The notes: generated by a model from the letters alone, not told the origin. Counted from the first letter of the stretch, positions 31,020 to 44,029 are shown. The stretch is DNA of 64,000 nucleotides from Lichina pygmaea (GCA_963422465.1 OY730170.1:620001-684000); one strand, 5' to 3'. Translations and numbers: made by a program.

Positions 31020-32278
31020 CGCAGCTCACAATATCTTCGGCCCTCGCATACTATTGCTCGCAGTCCTCGCGGGCCGCGACGAACCGAGGTTTAGCCTTGT
31101 CGAAGGCGGGTTCGAAAAGTACGGGGTTGGCCGGGCGTGCCGGGTACGTACGGATATATACGTACAGTAAGTACGATCCAGCAGTGGAAGACCTTTAATT
31201 CGCTGTTGGAATAGCTACGGCGCCTACGAGTGCAGTTCAGTATCCGCAAAGCTAGCAAGTTCAGTATCACCTGAGCCAAGAAATCAAGTCAGGCCCAAGT
31301 TACTTGAGTTGCCTACCGTGGGCTACTATATTTGCAACAGCTCTATCAAAGCCCATAGAGTATAGCCATGGTAGAGGTCATCAAGAGCCATTTCAGACAC
31401 ATTACATATTACCGAGAAGCCAGACAGACAGTTGAATAACTACGTGTTTGTTTGGCAAGTTATAGATTGCACGTGTGGCTACTTTGTCCTTTTCGTTCTC
31501 GGTATAACGTTAGTTGAATGCTCCATCACTTCGGCTCAAGTTCATGGCAGGATTAAAGTAGTGTTGAGTGCGGAGTACATGTGTAGATGAAAGCAGAGTA
31601 GAGCACAGCAGAGTAGCGTAGAGACGGCAGAACTTACATGCAGTCAGTAGCGTCCTCCACCGACCATAGCCAGAGATCACAGCGACACATCGACAGAGAT
31701 ATCGAGCCACCAAGGGAGAAGATATTAAATGTTGTACTGAAAAGTGAGGCCGCCCACCGGTTGCCCCGTAATTCCGCAAAGTGTACTGGTAGTAAGCCAA
31801 AAGATCAATTGAGATAGGGAAGGGAAATCAGGAAGAAAATGAAAGAGCCTCCCGGAGACGTGTGTTTTTTTTGAAAGGGAATTGAGATGGGACCGCATCT
31901 CTTCGGTCGGCATGGAAGCATCACGAGCCGTGCATGCAGCATCATGGGCGAATGAGTATGGAGAAGAAGGGGGAGGACGAGATGGAGGAAGGAAGGGATC
32001 AAAAGAAACACAGGAGATGGCTTGGAAAAGGCTGAGCGATTGGTCGTGGAAGAGTTCATGTGCGTAAAGAATTCAAGGGCAAGCTAGATGAGAGATGACA
32101 TGGTGAAAGGTTATGTCGATGAAGATGAGGGAACTAGATGGTGAGATAAATGGCACCACATCAACCAAAGATGATCCCGTTGAGTGACGGGCAGAACGCC
32201 TGATGTGGATATGGTGGAGGAAAGATCTGGGTCGAAAGGGGGGCGAGGGATCAAGTTCGAAGATGCATCGGTCCGCGT
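31020..32278. other. Spacer OMA1 5' / RING-vWA gene 3'
   Basis: 1.26 kb without a supported gene. GTAC words lie at 31145-31172. From about 31300 to 31560 the DNA is AT-richer, and the rest should be the 3' UTR of the RING-vWA gene. Confidence 0.5.
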
Positions 32279-35200
32279 TCATGCTTCCTCCATGAGGGAC
32301 TCGTCCGTCTCGCGCCATTCGCGCGAAAAAGCCGTGAGACGCTTGGTGCCCGGGATGCGCCCGGCCATGAGGGACTCGATCTGGGTCCGGAAGGTGTAGG
32401 CCCGTTGCGACGAGATGACGCCGATGGCCTGCAGCACCGCCTTGCGCGAATCCCGTCCGAAGACGGCCGGGTGACCGATCCATTCGAGCGAGCTCTCGAG
32501 CTCGGCGTCGATGGCCTGGATCGTGGCCGCGTCGATGCCTGGCGCCGGAGAGAACTTGGTCTCGGCGCGCTGTGGCGGTGACGGGCTGCGACGCAGGTCG
32601 GGCGTGTCCGGGCTGGTGGCCGTAGGCGTGCCCTCTCCGTTGACGACGACGCCGTTGGACACGGCGTTCGGGGCGCCGAGAGCACCGAGCGCTTTCGACG
32701 CCTGCGGAGACGGGATCGGCGGGAGGCCCCCCTTACCGAGGCCCTTCAGAATGCTCCGGGTCTCGTTCAGCAGATGCTGGGCGCGTTCGTGCTGTCCCTT
32801 GGAGACGAGGGTCAGTGCTCGGCTGAGCATGTCCGAGGTCAGCAGCTCCATGCGCCGCTGCACGATGGACGGATGTGGCGGGATGGGGGGAGATGTGGAT
32901 CGTCCGCTCGAATTGCTCTTCGCGGTCGAGCGCGGGAGCATGGTGATGGCGAGAAGGGAGGGTCGGGTGTCGTGGACGGTGCCCTGGCGGAGGATATCGC
33001 CGTAGCTTATGTCGGCTTGGATCAGCGGCACCTCTTCGACGCTCTGGGTGCGCGAGTCCTCTTGCTCGAGCGGACCGCCAAGCGCCTCCAGGCCCGAGAC
33101 GATCGTCTCCCACGGATCTTGCGGGAGATTCTCCTGGGACGAGTTGTCGGGAGCGATGACGAGCTGTACCAGGATGTCTGCACCGAAGTCAGATGGTGAA
33201 CGGCCACGAGGGAGCTTCCCGGGCGGAGTGGATGAGGTCCGATGACCCTTCCCCTCTCTCTCTCTCTCTCTCTCTCTCTGTGGGTGGGGCGTGGTAACAC
33301 CTACCTCTCCTGTCGCCGAAGCGAAGGTCACCCAGTACCGCCTCGGCATCTCGACCGCCGGCCCGTCGCGTCGTGTGCAGAGCTCCGTGGATCTTGACGA
33401 ACCGCGCCGGCGAACCCTCGGGGAGCCTCATTCTCAGTCTCGTGTTCTGATGCGAGGTGTCCTGGGTCGATCCGAGACATCCGGCCACGCACTCGCGTAA
33501 CATCATCCAGTCCTTGACGTAGGTATAAGCAGCCTTGGTCCGACCCGAGAGCTCGATCAGAGTGTCTGGCTTGTGTGTAAGGCCTAGGCCGAAGGAGTGG
33601 ATGGCAACTCTGTTGGCAAGGCAGCAGAGAAGGAGCTTCGTCAGCAACGTGTTCTTCCTTGACGAGGAATCAAGATCGGTCCGGGAGGGGGTTGGTTTTC
33701 GGGTCGGATGCGAACGTACTTGGCCGCCTCGGCCCGAGACGAGACAAAGTTGACGTCGCCCGTGTCGGACGTAGACGAGTCGCTGATCAAGAGGATGGTA
33801 GCGACGGGGTTGTTGGACCGCCGCTGCATCAGCAGGTCCATGGCCACATTGGCGCCCTCGACGACGTCGGCCCGGAGGCTCTTGCGATCGGCGGGTCTGA
33901 TGCCGTTGAGGACGCCGCTCCAGCCGCCCCAGGCTCGCGTCGTCATGCCCACCACCGGCACGGCGCCGGCGCCGGAGCCGAAGGTGACCAGGCCCATGCG
34001 GTCTCGCTCGCCCAACTGCTGCACCAAGAACTTGAGCGCGTCGCGCAGAAGGGTGATCTTGAGGCCTTGCATCGACGCCGACACAGGGATGACGACGACG
34101 ACATCGAGCGGAACGTGGTAGGGAGCTGGCAAGGGTGGGCCTTGCCGACCCTTGGCCGAGGTGGTGGTGGTGTACTCTGTGGGGGCCGTGGCGACGGACC
34201 GGGCGGGACCGTAGGAGGAGTTCACCGAGGACACGCGCTTCGTGGTCTTGGTCATCCGGTAATCGTCATCGTCGGTCTCGGAGTTCTCTGCCGCCTCCGG
34301 CGCCGGGCTCTTCATCAACATCGGATCCCCGCCGTTGAGGTCCAGCAACGCTCGACGCCACTCTTCGAGCTGCTTTCGGTAGTGAAATCGAAGGTGGAAC
34401 GACGGCAGCTCGGCCACAGATAAGCTGAGCGTTAGGATTGGCGCATCTACGGCACACCGTCGAAGCCATATCAGACACGCCCATTCGATCCGGAAAAGTC
34501 TTTTTCGTTTTGTTTTTTGGAGGACAGGCGCGAGAGAGGTTTGGCAGTCGCGTTGCTGTGGTATGGATAGAGATGCGTACCTTGAGACTCGCTCACTTGC
34601 TTCAGGTGCTTCTTGATCAAGATGGAGCCTTTGAGGGTACATCGGCTGCTCTTGAGCCGGTTTTCGGCGTCGTCCCATTCCGACTGCCCTGCTGCCCGCT
34701 TCTCCTTGACGCATATGAGCATCTCCGAGAAGAGGTAGCACTCCAGTTCCTGCCACGTCTGGCGATCCTTGCCGACACGAACGTTACCGTAGAGTCGAAG
34801 GTTTCCGAATCTGGATCAGCACAGACGCAGTGTCAGCAGCCCGATTCGGACGACATCGGAGTGCCGGCGCTTGGGGGGGGGAAACGTGGATGAAGATAGA
34901 GATGCAAAGATGACGGCTTTGACGCACCGCCTGAAGTCGAGACCATGCCAGTTGTCCACGCGAGCTCGCAGGTTCTCGGTGACTGCCTCGAGCACCTCGG
35001 GCGAATCGTTCGGTACGAAGGGCTGGTGCAACGGAACCGGCGATGTCGCTCGAGCGCCGGCGCTGACGGAGTGGTCGATCCCGGTCCCCGCTGCGGCCGT
35101 CCCGGTCGGCGCGACCCGGACGTCGTCCGGGTCGGGCCTCCACGGGATCGCCGGCACCTCGACGGTGACGAGGCAGGTCAAGGGCTGTTGCTGGCGCGAC

Positions 35201-36454
35201 TTTTGCAGAGTCGGGAACTCGCTGCGGACCGTCACGGTCGGTGGAGGAACCGGGTTCTTGACGACGCTCGCGCGCGGGCTGCTAAGGTTGCTCTCCACCG
35301 ACCGCACATCGTAGTCGTGGCGTCGACCGCCGCCTTGTGCAGCGGCCGAGTTAGCGAGGGCTGGGGTCAAGTGCTCGGCGAAGTCGCCGACGGGGGTCAT
35401 GCCGCTGTTTCCCGTCTGGGTGCTGTCGTTGCGAGTGTGGTGACGCGGCTCGAGACGGTCGAGTCGATCAGGGCCTGCGACACTGCGACCGTACTCGCGC
35501 CGCTGGGTCCGCATTGCACCATCGCGACTCCGTGGCCTGTCGTCCCACGACCGCTGCAAGGGGTGGCCGTGGCTGTTGTTCCGCTCCCGGTTGCTTGATC
35601 GATGCTCTCGGTCCGCGGTCAGACGAACGATGCTACTCAGTTTCTCTGCTCGCGTCTGCACGTCAGCGCGCCCTTCCACCCCCAAACGTCTCGACCATCG
35701 TTGTGGATGGACGACGCGCTCAGGACCACGGGGCAGGAACCACCGACCTAGGTCGAGCACGTTGCCGCCGCGACTCGTGTCGAGTCCCAGCGGCTCGTTG
35801 CAAGTCGGACAGTACTGCGAGTCGGGCTCCCGGATGTACTCGTAAAAGCAGGCCTCGTGCGAGACGTGCCCGCACGAGAACTGCAGCACGCGCTCGCCCC
35901 TCAGGGTGTGTTCGAGCGGCTCCTCGCAGACGGCGCATTCGGAGCCTATGAAGGTGCGCTCGCGCCGGGTGCGCTGGCGCTCGAGGCCGAAGATGCCGGC
36001 CATGTTGGCGGCGCGCCAGTTGAAGGACGTCTGGTTGCGCGGACCGTGGTAGGGACGATCGTAGAGGACGGCGGTGCCGGTCGCGGCCCGCTCCCTCAGC
36101 GACGGTCGGACGACGGGCTCGCCGGCGGTGCCGGCGTGGATGGCCGCGACGGACGAATCGATGCCACCGAAGGCTCGAAAACCGGATTCCGCCCGGCTGG
36201 TCGATCGCACGTCCCCGGTCGAGCTATGGAAGCGGAGCGGCGGTTTGTACGAGGTCGACGGGCGCCGTGGCGACAGCGGACGAAAGACGGACGAAGGCGC
36301 CGACGCGGTCGCAGGCACGGGGCTCGACGCAGCCGCGTGGATGGGCGTGAGCTTGTCGGCCGAGGTCACGAAGGAGGGTAGATCGACCGGGCCCGGCCTC
36401 GAGCGGAACTGCTCCGACAATGGGTCGGCGAGGCCGCCGGCGAAGCGGAGGTCG

Positions 36455-36496
<42 letters not shown>

Positions 36497-36735
36497 AAGG
36501 CCTTGTTGTTGTTGTTGCTGTTGCTGTTGCTGCTGCTGCCACCCGCGGCGCCAAATTGGTTCGAGGCGCCGGCGTCCCTGCCGGCAACGTCAACGTCGTA
36601 CCTAGACAGGCTCCTCTTCGTCTCGGGTCTCGGTCGCGTAGAGACGAAGGCGCGATCGAAGAAACGCGCCAACTTCTCACGACTCCCTGACGCCGAACGT
36701 TTGTTCGCGGTCGGTGGCGGCGGCCGATACGACAT
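32279..36735 (-). CDS. RING / PH-like / vWA multidomain protein (Ste5/Far1-like layout)
   Basis: Exons 34928-36735, 34581-34810, 33720-34446, 33305-33609 and 32279-33177 give 1322 aa; introns are 110-134 nt with GTGCGT, GTACGC, GTACGT and GTAGGT donors. A RING finger spans Cys267-Cys312 (CAVC ... CGHVSHEACF ... CPTC). A PH-like domain lies at about 603-715 (FGNLRLYGNVRVGKDRQTW ... FHYRKQLEEWRRALLDL). A vWA domain is at about 770-945 (VPLDVVVVIPVSASMQG ... ATILLISDSSTSDTGDV), and a Ser/Pro-rich region with a helical C terminus follows. The same order RING-PH-vWA is found in the yeast Ste5/Far1 scaffolds, so a signalling scaffold or E3 role is inferred. The first metal-binding Asp of the vWA MIDAS motif is Pro here. 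A 13-residue Asp run and an Asn/Ser run near residues 70-93 come from trinucleotide repeats. Confidence 0.82.
33251..33279. repeat. (CT)n microsatellite inside an intron
   Basis: A pure CT dinucleotide run within intron 4 of the RING-vWA gene. On the coding strand it reads GA repeats, so it is not the polypyrimidine tract of the acceptor. Confidence 0.85.
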
Positions 36736-37125
36736 CCGGACATGGGCCGCAGGGGGACGGTAATTTAAAAGGAATTACGCAGACAGCAGCACTCAGACGT
36801 GGAAACCGGCAAAGAGTCTCCGCTCAGAACCCCGGAGGGCTGAAGTCCCCCCCCCCACCCCCCTGCCAAAAAAAAACCGAGCTGTGTGCCGGTGAGTCAG
36901 AGAGAGAGACCGAGGTTGGGAGCGAGGAGATGGAGAAAAGAGGGAGAGGAGCCTGACCGGAGTCGGGAGTCGCGCCGTTCGAACAACGGAGGTAAGGGAA
37001 GACGGGGCTTGGAGGGATTGGACCGCGGAAGCGGCGGGCGACGACGGCGATCCCAAAGGATGAAAACCAGTGAAAGGTGCGAGGGAAGGGAAGGGTCGGG
37101 GGTCCAATGACGATGTTGGTGGGTG

Positions 37126-37160
<35 letters not shown>

Positions 37161-39766
37161 AGGCGTGGTGGGTCGAGTTTTAGAACGCCAAGGCGCTTGT
37201 CGTTCGCCGTTCGCCGTTCGCCGTTTTAAGATTGTGTGAGCGGCTTGGGCTGGAGAGCACACACACACACACACACACAGCTGCCGCAGCTGCTGCCGTC
37301 GCGGCCGGGGCCGGGGCAGAAACCAGCTGCAGCCCACCCAGCAATGTCAGCCCATCTGTTCTCCCGTCGTCTATGAGACAAGAGCACGAACTCAAATGGA
37401 GAGAGGACAGTCACGGACGGAATGCGCCAGCAGATGGCAAAGGGAGATAGGCCAGCGCGTGCCCAGGGGGCCGGGGACCGGGGACCGGGGTCCTGAACAG
37501 GTCGATCTGTGCCGCCGACGCGACGAACTTCGCGTGATCCGCAGGGAGACGGTGGTGTCGGCGATTCGACCGTCGTGCTTGATCGAGGCGACGATGCCGG
37601 AAGAGAACGACGACGACAGCAGCGTCTGGAGATGTTCGACGACCGAGATGCCGGAGGGAAGGACCATCAGTTAAAGAAGGTCGACGGTCGAGCCGGCTTT
37701 TCGCGCCCCTCCGCTCGCCGCGCGCTATCGGCACGTACTCCGGCACCGCATCGACTTGGCGCTGTTGGGGCGTCGAGCAGCCGTGCGACGGTACAGTACG
37801 GGTACCTGTACGTACGACCACCAGACCGAAATTCGGTCACCGGAAGCGAACGGACGCTAGAGGGAGGAAAGAGAGGGAGAAAAAGGAAACAAGGCGGCCG
37901 ACATGCCACTTAAGACAGCTGCGCCGTAGATGGACGTCCGCGATGGATGACTATGGATGCGCCGATATGGAATCAATCGTACGCATGTATGCCAGGCAGT
38001 CAAAAGGCCGGCGCCAAACACGCAAATCGCTCCATGTCTGGAGTGTGACGATGCAGCAGACGACGACGTCGACGGTGACACCGCCTAGAGGTCCAACATC
38101 TGGTCGGTCCGATGCAGCGTCGAGCCAAGAGGGCCAGAGCCACGCGGCTGGCAGCATCGACCTCACAGCGAAGAGCAGCCAGTCCTTCGCCAGAGCAACA
38201 GCACATCTTGACTCGAGCACCCGGAGGCGGTGACAGGATAAATGTCCTCTCGGCGAAGTCGAAGGACCAACTGCCACGATGTAGTCGACGGCTTGTCGGC
38301 AATGCCCAACGCGAAGAACGCTAAGAAAATCGGAGAAGGGTCGAGGCAGGCATACGGTCGTAGACGGAGTGCCTTGCTGGATGCGGCCGGAGAGAACTGC
38401 ACTCACCTCTGTGCGAATCTGGACGATGGGAGTAGGTCCAAAAGCCGGCCAGGTTGGAGGTGGGCCCGGCGGAGGTGAATGGAATCAACAAGCAAGATTC
38501 CTGAAGGATCGTAAAAGTATCTATCCGTGTCTTCGACACTTGTAAAGTCCGTGACTGTCTGGAGACGTTCGAGTACCGGTGCGTACGGTACAAGGTCTCT
38601 CACCGAAACGCCTCTCCGGTCGGGTGAGGACGGAAAGAAAAGCCAGCGAAGACGAATGGGCTTTGGTCGCCATTGCCGTCTGCTCAGACGAGAAGATGCG
38701 ATGATGATGCGCGACGAGCCAGAAGACAGTCGACTGCCGCCGTCTGAGAAGTCGCACTGGTTCTTCTGGGTCTTGCGTGTATAATACGTCGTAAGTGAGC
38801 AATACGACCGTACGTATACTCCTCGAGAAAAAGCGAAACAAACCGAGCTACCAAGACCAGCGCCGAGTGGAGTCGAGCCATTTCAACATGTGACACTCCG
38901 GCACAGCTCGTGCGATAGCAGAACGAGGGAGGGCAGCAAAGGGTCGAAGATGGAGCGTAACGGGCAAGGTTCTCTGCCTTCCACTTACTGTAGGATACGT
39001 ACGTATTGGCGGTACCCATCCGTGCCGCTGCGGCTGATCTGGGTCCTTGGCGGCACAGGAACGACGGCGTCTGGGCCATGCTCGCAAGGATGTGTTGCTG
39101 CATTCAATTGGAGAAGATCGGTTTCCTTCCGGAAGGTGGAGGAGAAGCCCGCCGGAGATCGCCCCCCTCTTCATCACCCCCTCCCCCACTCGCCTGGCGC
39201 AATCTAGGCCAGGGGATGACGCTAGGGGCAATTTGTGTCACAGCGCAAGGGGTCTGCTCGCGTGCCAATGCTGCTCAAGCGAGACGGCGCGCAGCGAGCA
39301 GGCGAAGGGGGGCTCGGCGACGCCGGATGGCGGTTGCGCAGGCCCACAACGACCTTCCTAAGGCGAAAATCGTCGGCTTGTCCGGTGTCGGTGCTGCAGT
39401 ACCCGTACGTAGACCCGCTGGCACTGCCCCTCTTGACATGCTTCCAGCGGCGCAGAGGATAGCGTCGGATGGTGGTCCGGCCGTGCCTCGACGAGTCCTC
39501 GCCATCGGCTCAATTGCGTCTGGTGGCCCATGGCCCTGCTCGATCCTGACAACTTCCTCGCTGGGCATTCTCCCCGAGAACAGGAGAACATGCGAACAAT
39601 GCTCGATTTGCTTTTCCATCGGTCAGGGCTTTGGTATGATTTGTGCATGTTGTTTTTTTTTTTTTTTTTTTTGCTGTTGCTGTTGCTGTTGCTTCTTCCT
39701 CGCTCCGGTTTATGCCACCTATTTCTTCCCAAAGTACGGAAGTACAGTAGTACGTATGATGGTACT

Positions 39767-40411
39767 GTAACAGATGTATTGCTCCGGTAAAAATATTAGG
39801 TGTCTCATGACTTTCTGTAACCATAGGCATATCAAGTAATTATCGTCAACCCACATCTACAATCTGCGACACTATACTGAAATCCAAGAACTACTTGGTG
39901 AGTTCAAGCTCTAACTCTTTCAGAAACTGGCTCTTCGTATGCTGAGATCACTACTATTATGGGTATGTCAAAATCCCAGGTTGTAGGTATATGTACACCT
40001 CCAAAGAAAGCCAAAGAACAGGGCTACAATCTGACAGTCTCTGAGAAGTTGACCGAGGAACGTGTGCAAGCCTGGGAATTCCCCAGATCTTAATACTACT
40101 GAGCCTTGATGGCCTTGGATAAAAAGAATAATCACAAAAGATGGCGGATTTATGACTCAGGGCCCAGCAGAAAAGGCATGGATTAAGTGCCGGGAAGACC
40201 TTGAACAGAGTGAGATCTAGCACTGGGTTAAGTGTATCCCTCACACTATCCAGTGGATCATTGATCTTGATGGAGGGAATAAGCATCAAGAGACTTGAAA
40301 CTGGCATCATGGTGCGCTCACCAAGAGCACTGAGAGACTTCAAATTGGTCGCTCTTAGTTGCAATAGTCATAAGACTCCTAATATTTTTAGCGGAGCAAT
40401 ACATCTGTTAC
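39767..40411. mobile_element. MITE-like element with about 45-bp terminal inverted repeats
   Basis: The left end GTAACAGATGTATTGCTCCG continues through TAAAAATATTAGG to about 39811. Its reverse complement closes the right end (about 40367-40411) with only a few mismatches. The 645-bp interior is AT-rich and has no transposase I can name, so this is a non-autonomous DNA element. I could not settle a target-site duplication: the flanks are GGTACT on the left and CATCCT on the right. Confidence 0.75.
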
Positions 40412-40989
40412 CATCCTACTACGTACGTACGTTACGTACCGAGTAGAAAAGGATCTTGAAGCCGCTCCTTGTCGTGGAGCACGTGCCCCCTCACCGAGAG
40501 CGACTAGTGCCGAACCGGACAATTCCTCGGGTAGACCCGGTAGACCCCGCCTGCGCCAGCCACCTCCGCCAAACGACATTGGGAACCTTTGATCGGACAA
40601 TTACTGCCTACAGTACTCCGTACTTCGGTGCCCCTCGCTTAGATAGATACGTGTGTAGATACGTAACGGACGGCCTGCAACTCCGTACATACAAAGTGAG
40701 ATATCTCTGGAAGTAGAGCAAGCCATGAGTGTCATAAGTCTTGAAAGAACCACTTAACAAGTATTCTCCGGTCACAAATATTTAGAGGCTACAGTATATG
40801 AGATGCTCGGTCCTACAGACATCTACTCGGATCCCAGTTTCGATACCGGATGTCACTTTGGGGGAGAGATAGAGACTCCGGTGGCTGTGCGACTGGTCGG
40901 TCGGGGGGCTGATGCCCTAGAAATATCGGGGGTACTCCTTGCACTAGGTCGGTACAAGGGTACTTTGTAAAGTACCATTTTGTGCGATG

Positions 40990-41220
40990 TACGAGTACTG
41001 AGCCACGTACGTATGTCCTCTGTACTTCAATTGCGGTGCGATGCTACGTACCTATGTACGTACTCAGTACTCATAAGCCAGATTCGGGATATATGACCCA
41101 GCCTTGCTGGGGGTGGCGCAGGTGGAGGAAGGATTCGCAAGCTTGGAGCCTCCCGAGGAATTGTCCGTCCTCCGAACAGTACGTATGGGCACGTACTGTA
41201 CGTACGTAAGTACTGTACGA
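40990..41220. repeat. GTAC/TACGTAC palindrome cluster
   Basis: Two dense patches (40990-41075 and 41175-41220) of overlapping GTAC, ACGTACGTA and TACGTACTCAGTAC-type words, separated by ordinary sequence. Same word family as in the other spacers. Confidence 0.7.
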
Positions 41221-41828
41221 GGACTGCTTTGGTGAAAATGTGTTTGCCGCAGGGAAACGGAACGGGAGGGAAGCCCCTCGAGGCCAGATGAGCAACTTGA
41301 TTGGACGGCTTTCTTCCCGTCTTGCTGCGCTTCCAAAATCTTCCCGTTCGGCCGCAGCCCCGTCGGCGGCCGGATCCCGGTTGCCGGTCCGTGCCGGTTC
41401 TAAGAGGCCGATGACGTCGACGCTCCAGGAGGACATGGTCACCTGCCCTTACGATCACGTGACTCGGAATGCGCGATCAGTTGCCAGGGCCACGACTTCC
41501 ACGCTAACACGCAAGGAACCTGGTAGAGCTGTTGCCTTGTCCACGTGCAGCTTTGTTTGATGATCTCACAAGGCTTTCCGATGCGGACTCTACACCGGGA
41601 CGCAAGGTACGCAACTCGTGTGCGGACAGGCTCTAAATCTGGAGGCATCCCCAGATCTTGTACTGTACGTACGTACATACGCACCGTAGTGACTGTCGAC
41701 AAAGCTTTCTTTGTCCCGAGAACCGCATTGTCAACAGCCCAGAACCGCTATTGAGTGTTTGCGGGTGTCACGATCAGAGTTGCAGCTGTGACGTATCTGT
41801 GTCTCAGCACTTTATCGGCTCTCGTAGT

Positions 41829-42700
41829 CTACTGCTGTTCTGTCAAAAGTTTCCGACAGTTTATGCTTCCACAATCATTCGATGTTGCTATATCCAGAAG
41901 GGTGGCAGTATGGTGTGGTAGAAACATTCCCTCATGAATCACTCTCAAAAGATCTCTAAAATACATCCCAATCTCACCGGTCTCCCTCTCTAATTTGAGA
42001 TGATGACTTTCCGGCAGCGGTCCGACAGCAACCGGTGTTTTCGTACTTTGAACCGTAAAGTATCGACCACAGATAGTAGACTGCGGAAGTCTACTGTATG
42101 GGGAAAGAGTTGAGGGAGAAACATCCCTGAGAAATAGTGACTTACCAATCCATCTGGGTGAGCGTATTTGGTACCATACGTGAGTATTTTGATACCAGGA
42201 AAGCATGCTAAGCACTGATCCACGATCAGAAAGAACTGGATATACCAGCGGTCTTCCATATTTGGCCAGTAGATCATAGATTAACTCGAAATAGGTAGTA
42301 GTGTTATGCCAGATATCAGGGAGGGGGAGGGGGTGCGAGGTCTAGCCAAGAGACATGTTTAGCTGAAGAAGGTGGTGATGACCCCACTTTGGAAAGCTCT
42401 GGTCGAGGAAGAAAGTAGGGGTGGAGTGCAGCTGTGTTTGATTCCTTAGTGTAGTGTCCTACGACAGGCACCTCTGTACTACCCTGGAGGATGACGTTGT
42501 CCTTAACACCACCATAGCTGTACTTGTATGTTCTTCTTGGTTGTAAAGTGGGTATAGAAAGAATATCCAGTGGTTGCTTCTTCCTTGTGGAGATAGTGTT
42601 GATAATAAAGTTCGGATACTTGGTGGCCTCTTGCTGTTCGAAGTAGCCTGATTGAAGATGTTGTTGTTTTGTAAGAACAACGATGACACTCAAGCGAACG
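41829..42700 (-). pseudogene. Truncated antisense copy of the 54-56 kb pseudogene (3' half only)
   Basis: Read on the minus strand, this segment matches the 3' half of the broken gene at 55.7-56.5 kb at the DNA level. Shared stretches include GGGGTCATC next to CACCTTC, AACACTA then AAGAAG before an ACTACTGGA/ACCACTGGA step, and the CCGGTTG/CTGGTTG region near the end. The two copies differ at many positions and both are interrupted. No 5' half is present. Either a degraded paralogue or the tail of a dispersed repeat that carries this gene. Confidence 0.55.
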
Positions 42701-44029
42701 GTCCCTCATCGAGTGCCTCCGCCACATCGTCGAGCGGTAGCCCGAATCTCTGCCTCTCCCTGCCTAGCTTATCCACGACACTCCCTTATGCGAATGGAAA
42801 CAGCGAGACCCGAAAACCCCCAGCAGTGATATTCATTGATGCGTACCCATGTAGGTATGTACCTGGGTGATGTTAGTAATGGGGCAAAGGTGTGGCCTGT
42901 GTCGTGCGCGGCGGCAAGCCGCCTAGTGATACGAATACTCGTAAGCTATGGAGTGACATGGTGCCTGATTGGAGCCATACCTCGGGGAACGTGGTCCGAG
43001 TCGCTAGATACTTGGCGGGGAAGCCGACATCCTGCAGGTATTTCCCCTGCAGGTCTTTCACCTGCAGCGATGTGGCCAGCTTTGCCCGATACGCGGGCAA
43101 AAGGTCTCGGGCCCGATCCACGTAGAGTGGAGGGTGGTAGAGTCGTCCTCGCCTTGCGACGGATCCAGGCAGAGTGTTTTGGCCCGTTCGTTCGTTAGGT
43201 TCGTTGAGGACTTATGTATCAGCCCTCGTACGTTGTCGGGATGTCTTGGGAACGCCTCTGGGGTGAGCAAGGACGTCTTGTCACCTTTTGCCGGAGGAGT
43301 CAGCTCCGTCATGGAATAGCTCTGCGCCACGGTGTGAAAGAAAAAGTGAATCAAAAAGAAGTTTTATGTACTGACTGATTTCGAGAAGCCCAAGGACCGG
43401 CTTTCATCTTCTCCAGAACTATTGCTTGGAAGAAAGCCGTAGTCTGGGCTAGTTTCTTGGTGTCACATCAGCTGCATTGACTCGAGGATGTCCGACGTAG
43501 AGCCCTAAATGTGCTTCAGAAGTGCTTACTGTCAACTTTCAGAGAGCCTTGATGTCAACCTCGTGCGGGAGAAAGAAACCTGATGACAAAATAGCGCACT
43601 CTCTGGTCATTCTGTAATGTTAGGTGTATCTACACTTCACGATGTGTCTGACAGAACCTATCTACTCACGGAGTTTAGTTCGAGGACTTTCCTCGTTGTT
43701 AGTAACATACCGGTACTATCATAGCTATACGTACCAACATGCTGCCCATCACCATATCTGTCCAGACAATTGCAAAGTCATCGCCGAATAAGTTACGGGG
43801 CTCCGGGCTACATTCCCTGACTAAGCTGTGCTGACCAAGCCGGCGGTCTTACCGGTACGTACGGTACGGTACGGTACAGTATGGACTGCTTATTAATAAT
43901 CCGACTACATTCGGGGTTAGGAATAGCCGGTCGCTTATTGTTACCGTAACGGTACATACGTACCGTGCTGACACAAGAACCCTCAACCTGCTCAAAGTAC
44001 GAACAGACTCTTATCCTCCACAATTGTCC

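Larger units (their letters stand above)
36736..44029. other. 7.3-kb gene-free block
   Basis: No gene is supported on either strand. It contains a GTC run (37126-37160), a CA run (37257-37279), T20 followed by TGCTGT units (39653-39692), a MITE-like element (39767-40411), GTAC clusters (40990-41220, 41665-41680, 43855-43880) and an antisense fragment of the broken gene seen again at 54-56 kb (about 41829-42700). Frames of up to 254 codons near 37.4-39.7 kb overlap one another on both strands and lack domains or splice logic. A short frame on the minus strand near 43058-43354 was not recognised. Confidence 0.6.

Noticed and set aside
33659-34423. 254-codon frame on the + strand
   Set aside because: Antisense shadow of the vWA exon of the RING-vWA gene.
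39006-39770. 254-codon frame in the gene desert
   Set aside because: Ends in poly-Phe/poly-Cys from a T20 tract and TGCTGT repeats; earlier part is low-complexity and overlaps several antisense frames.
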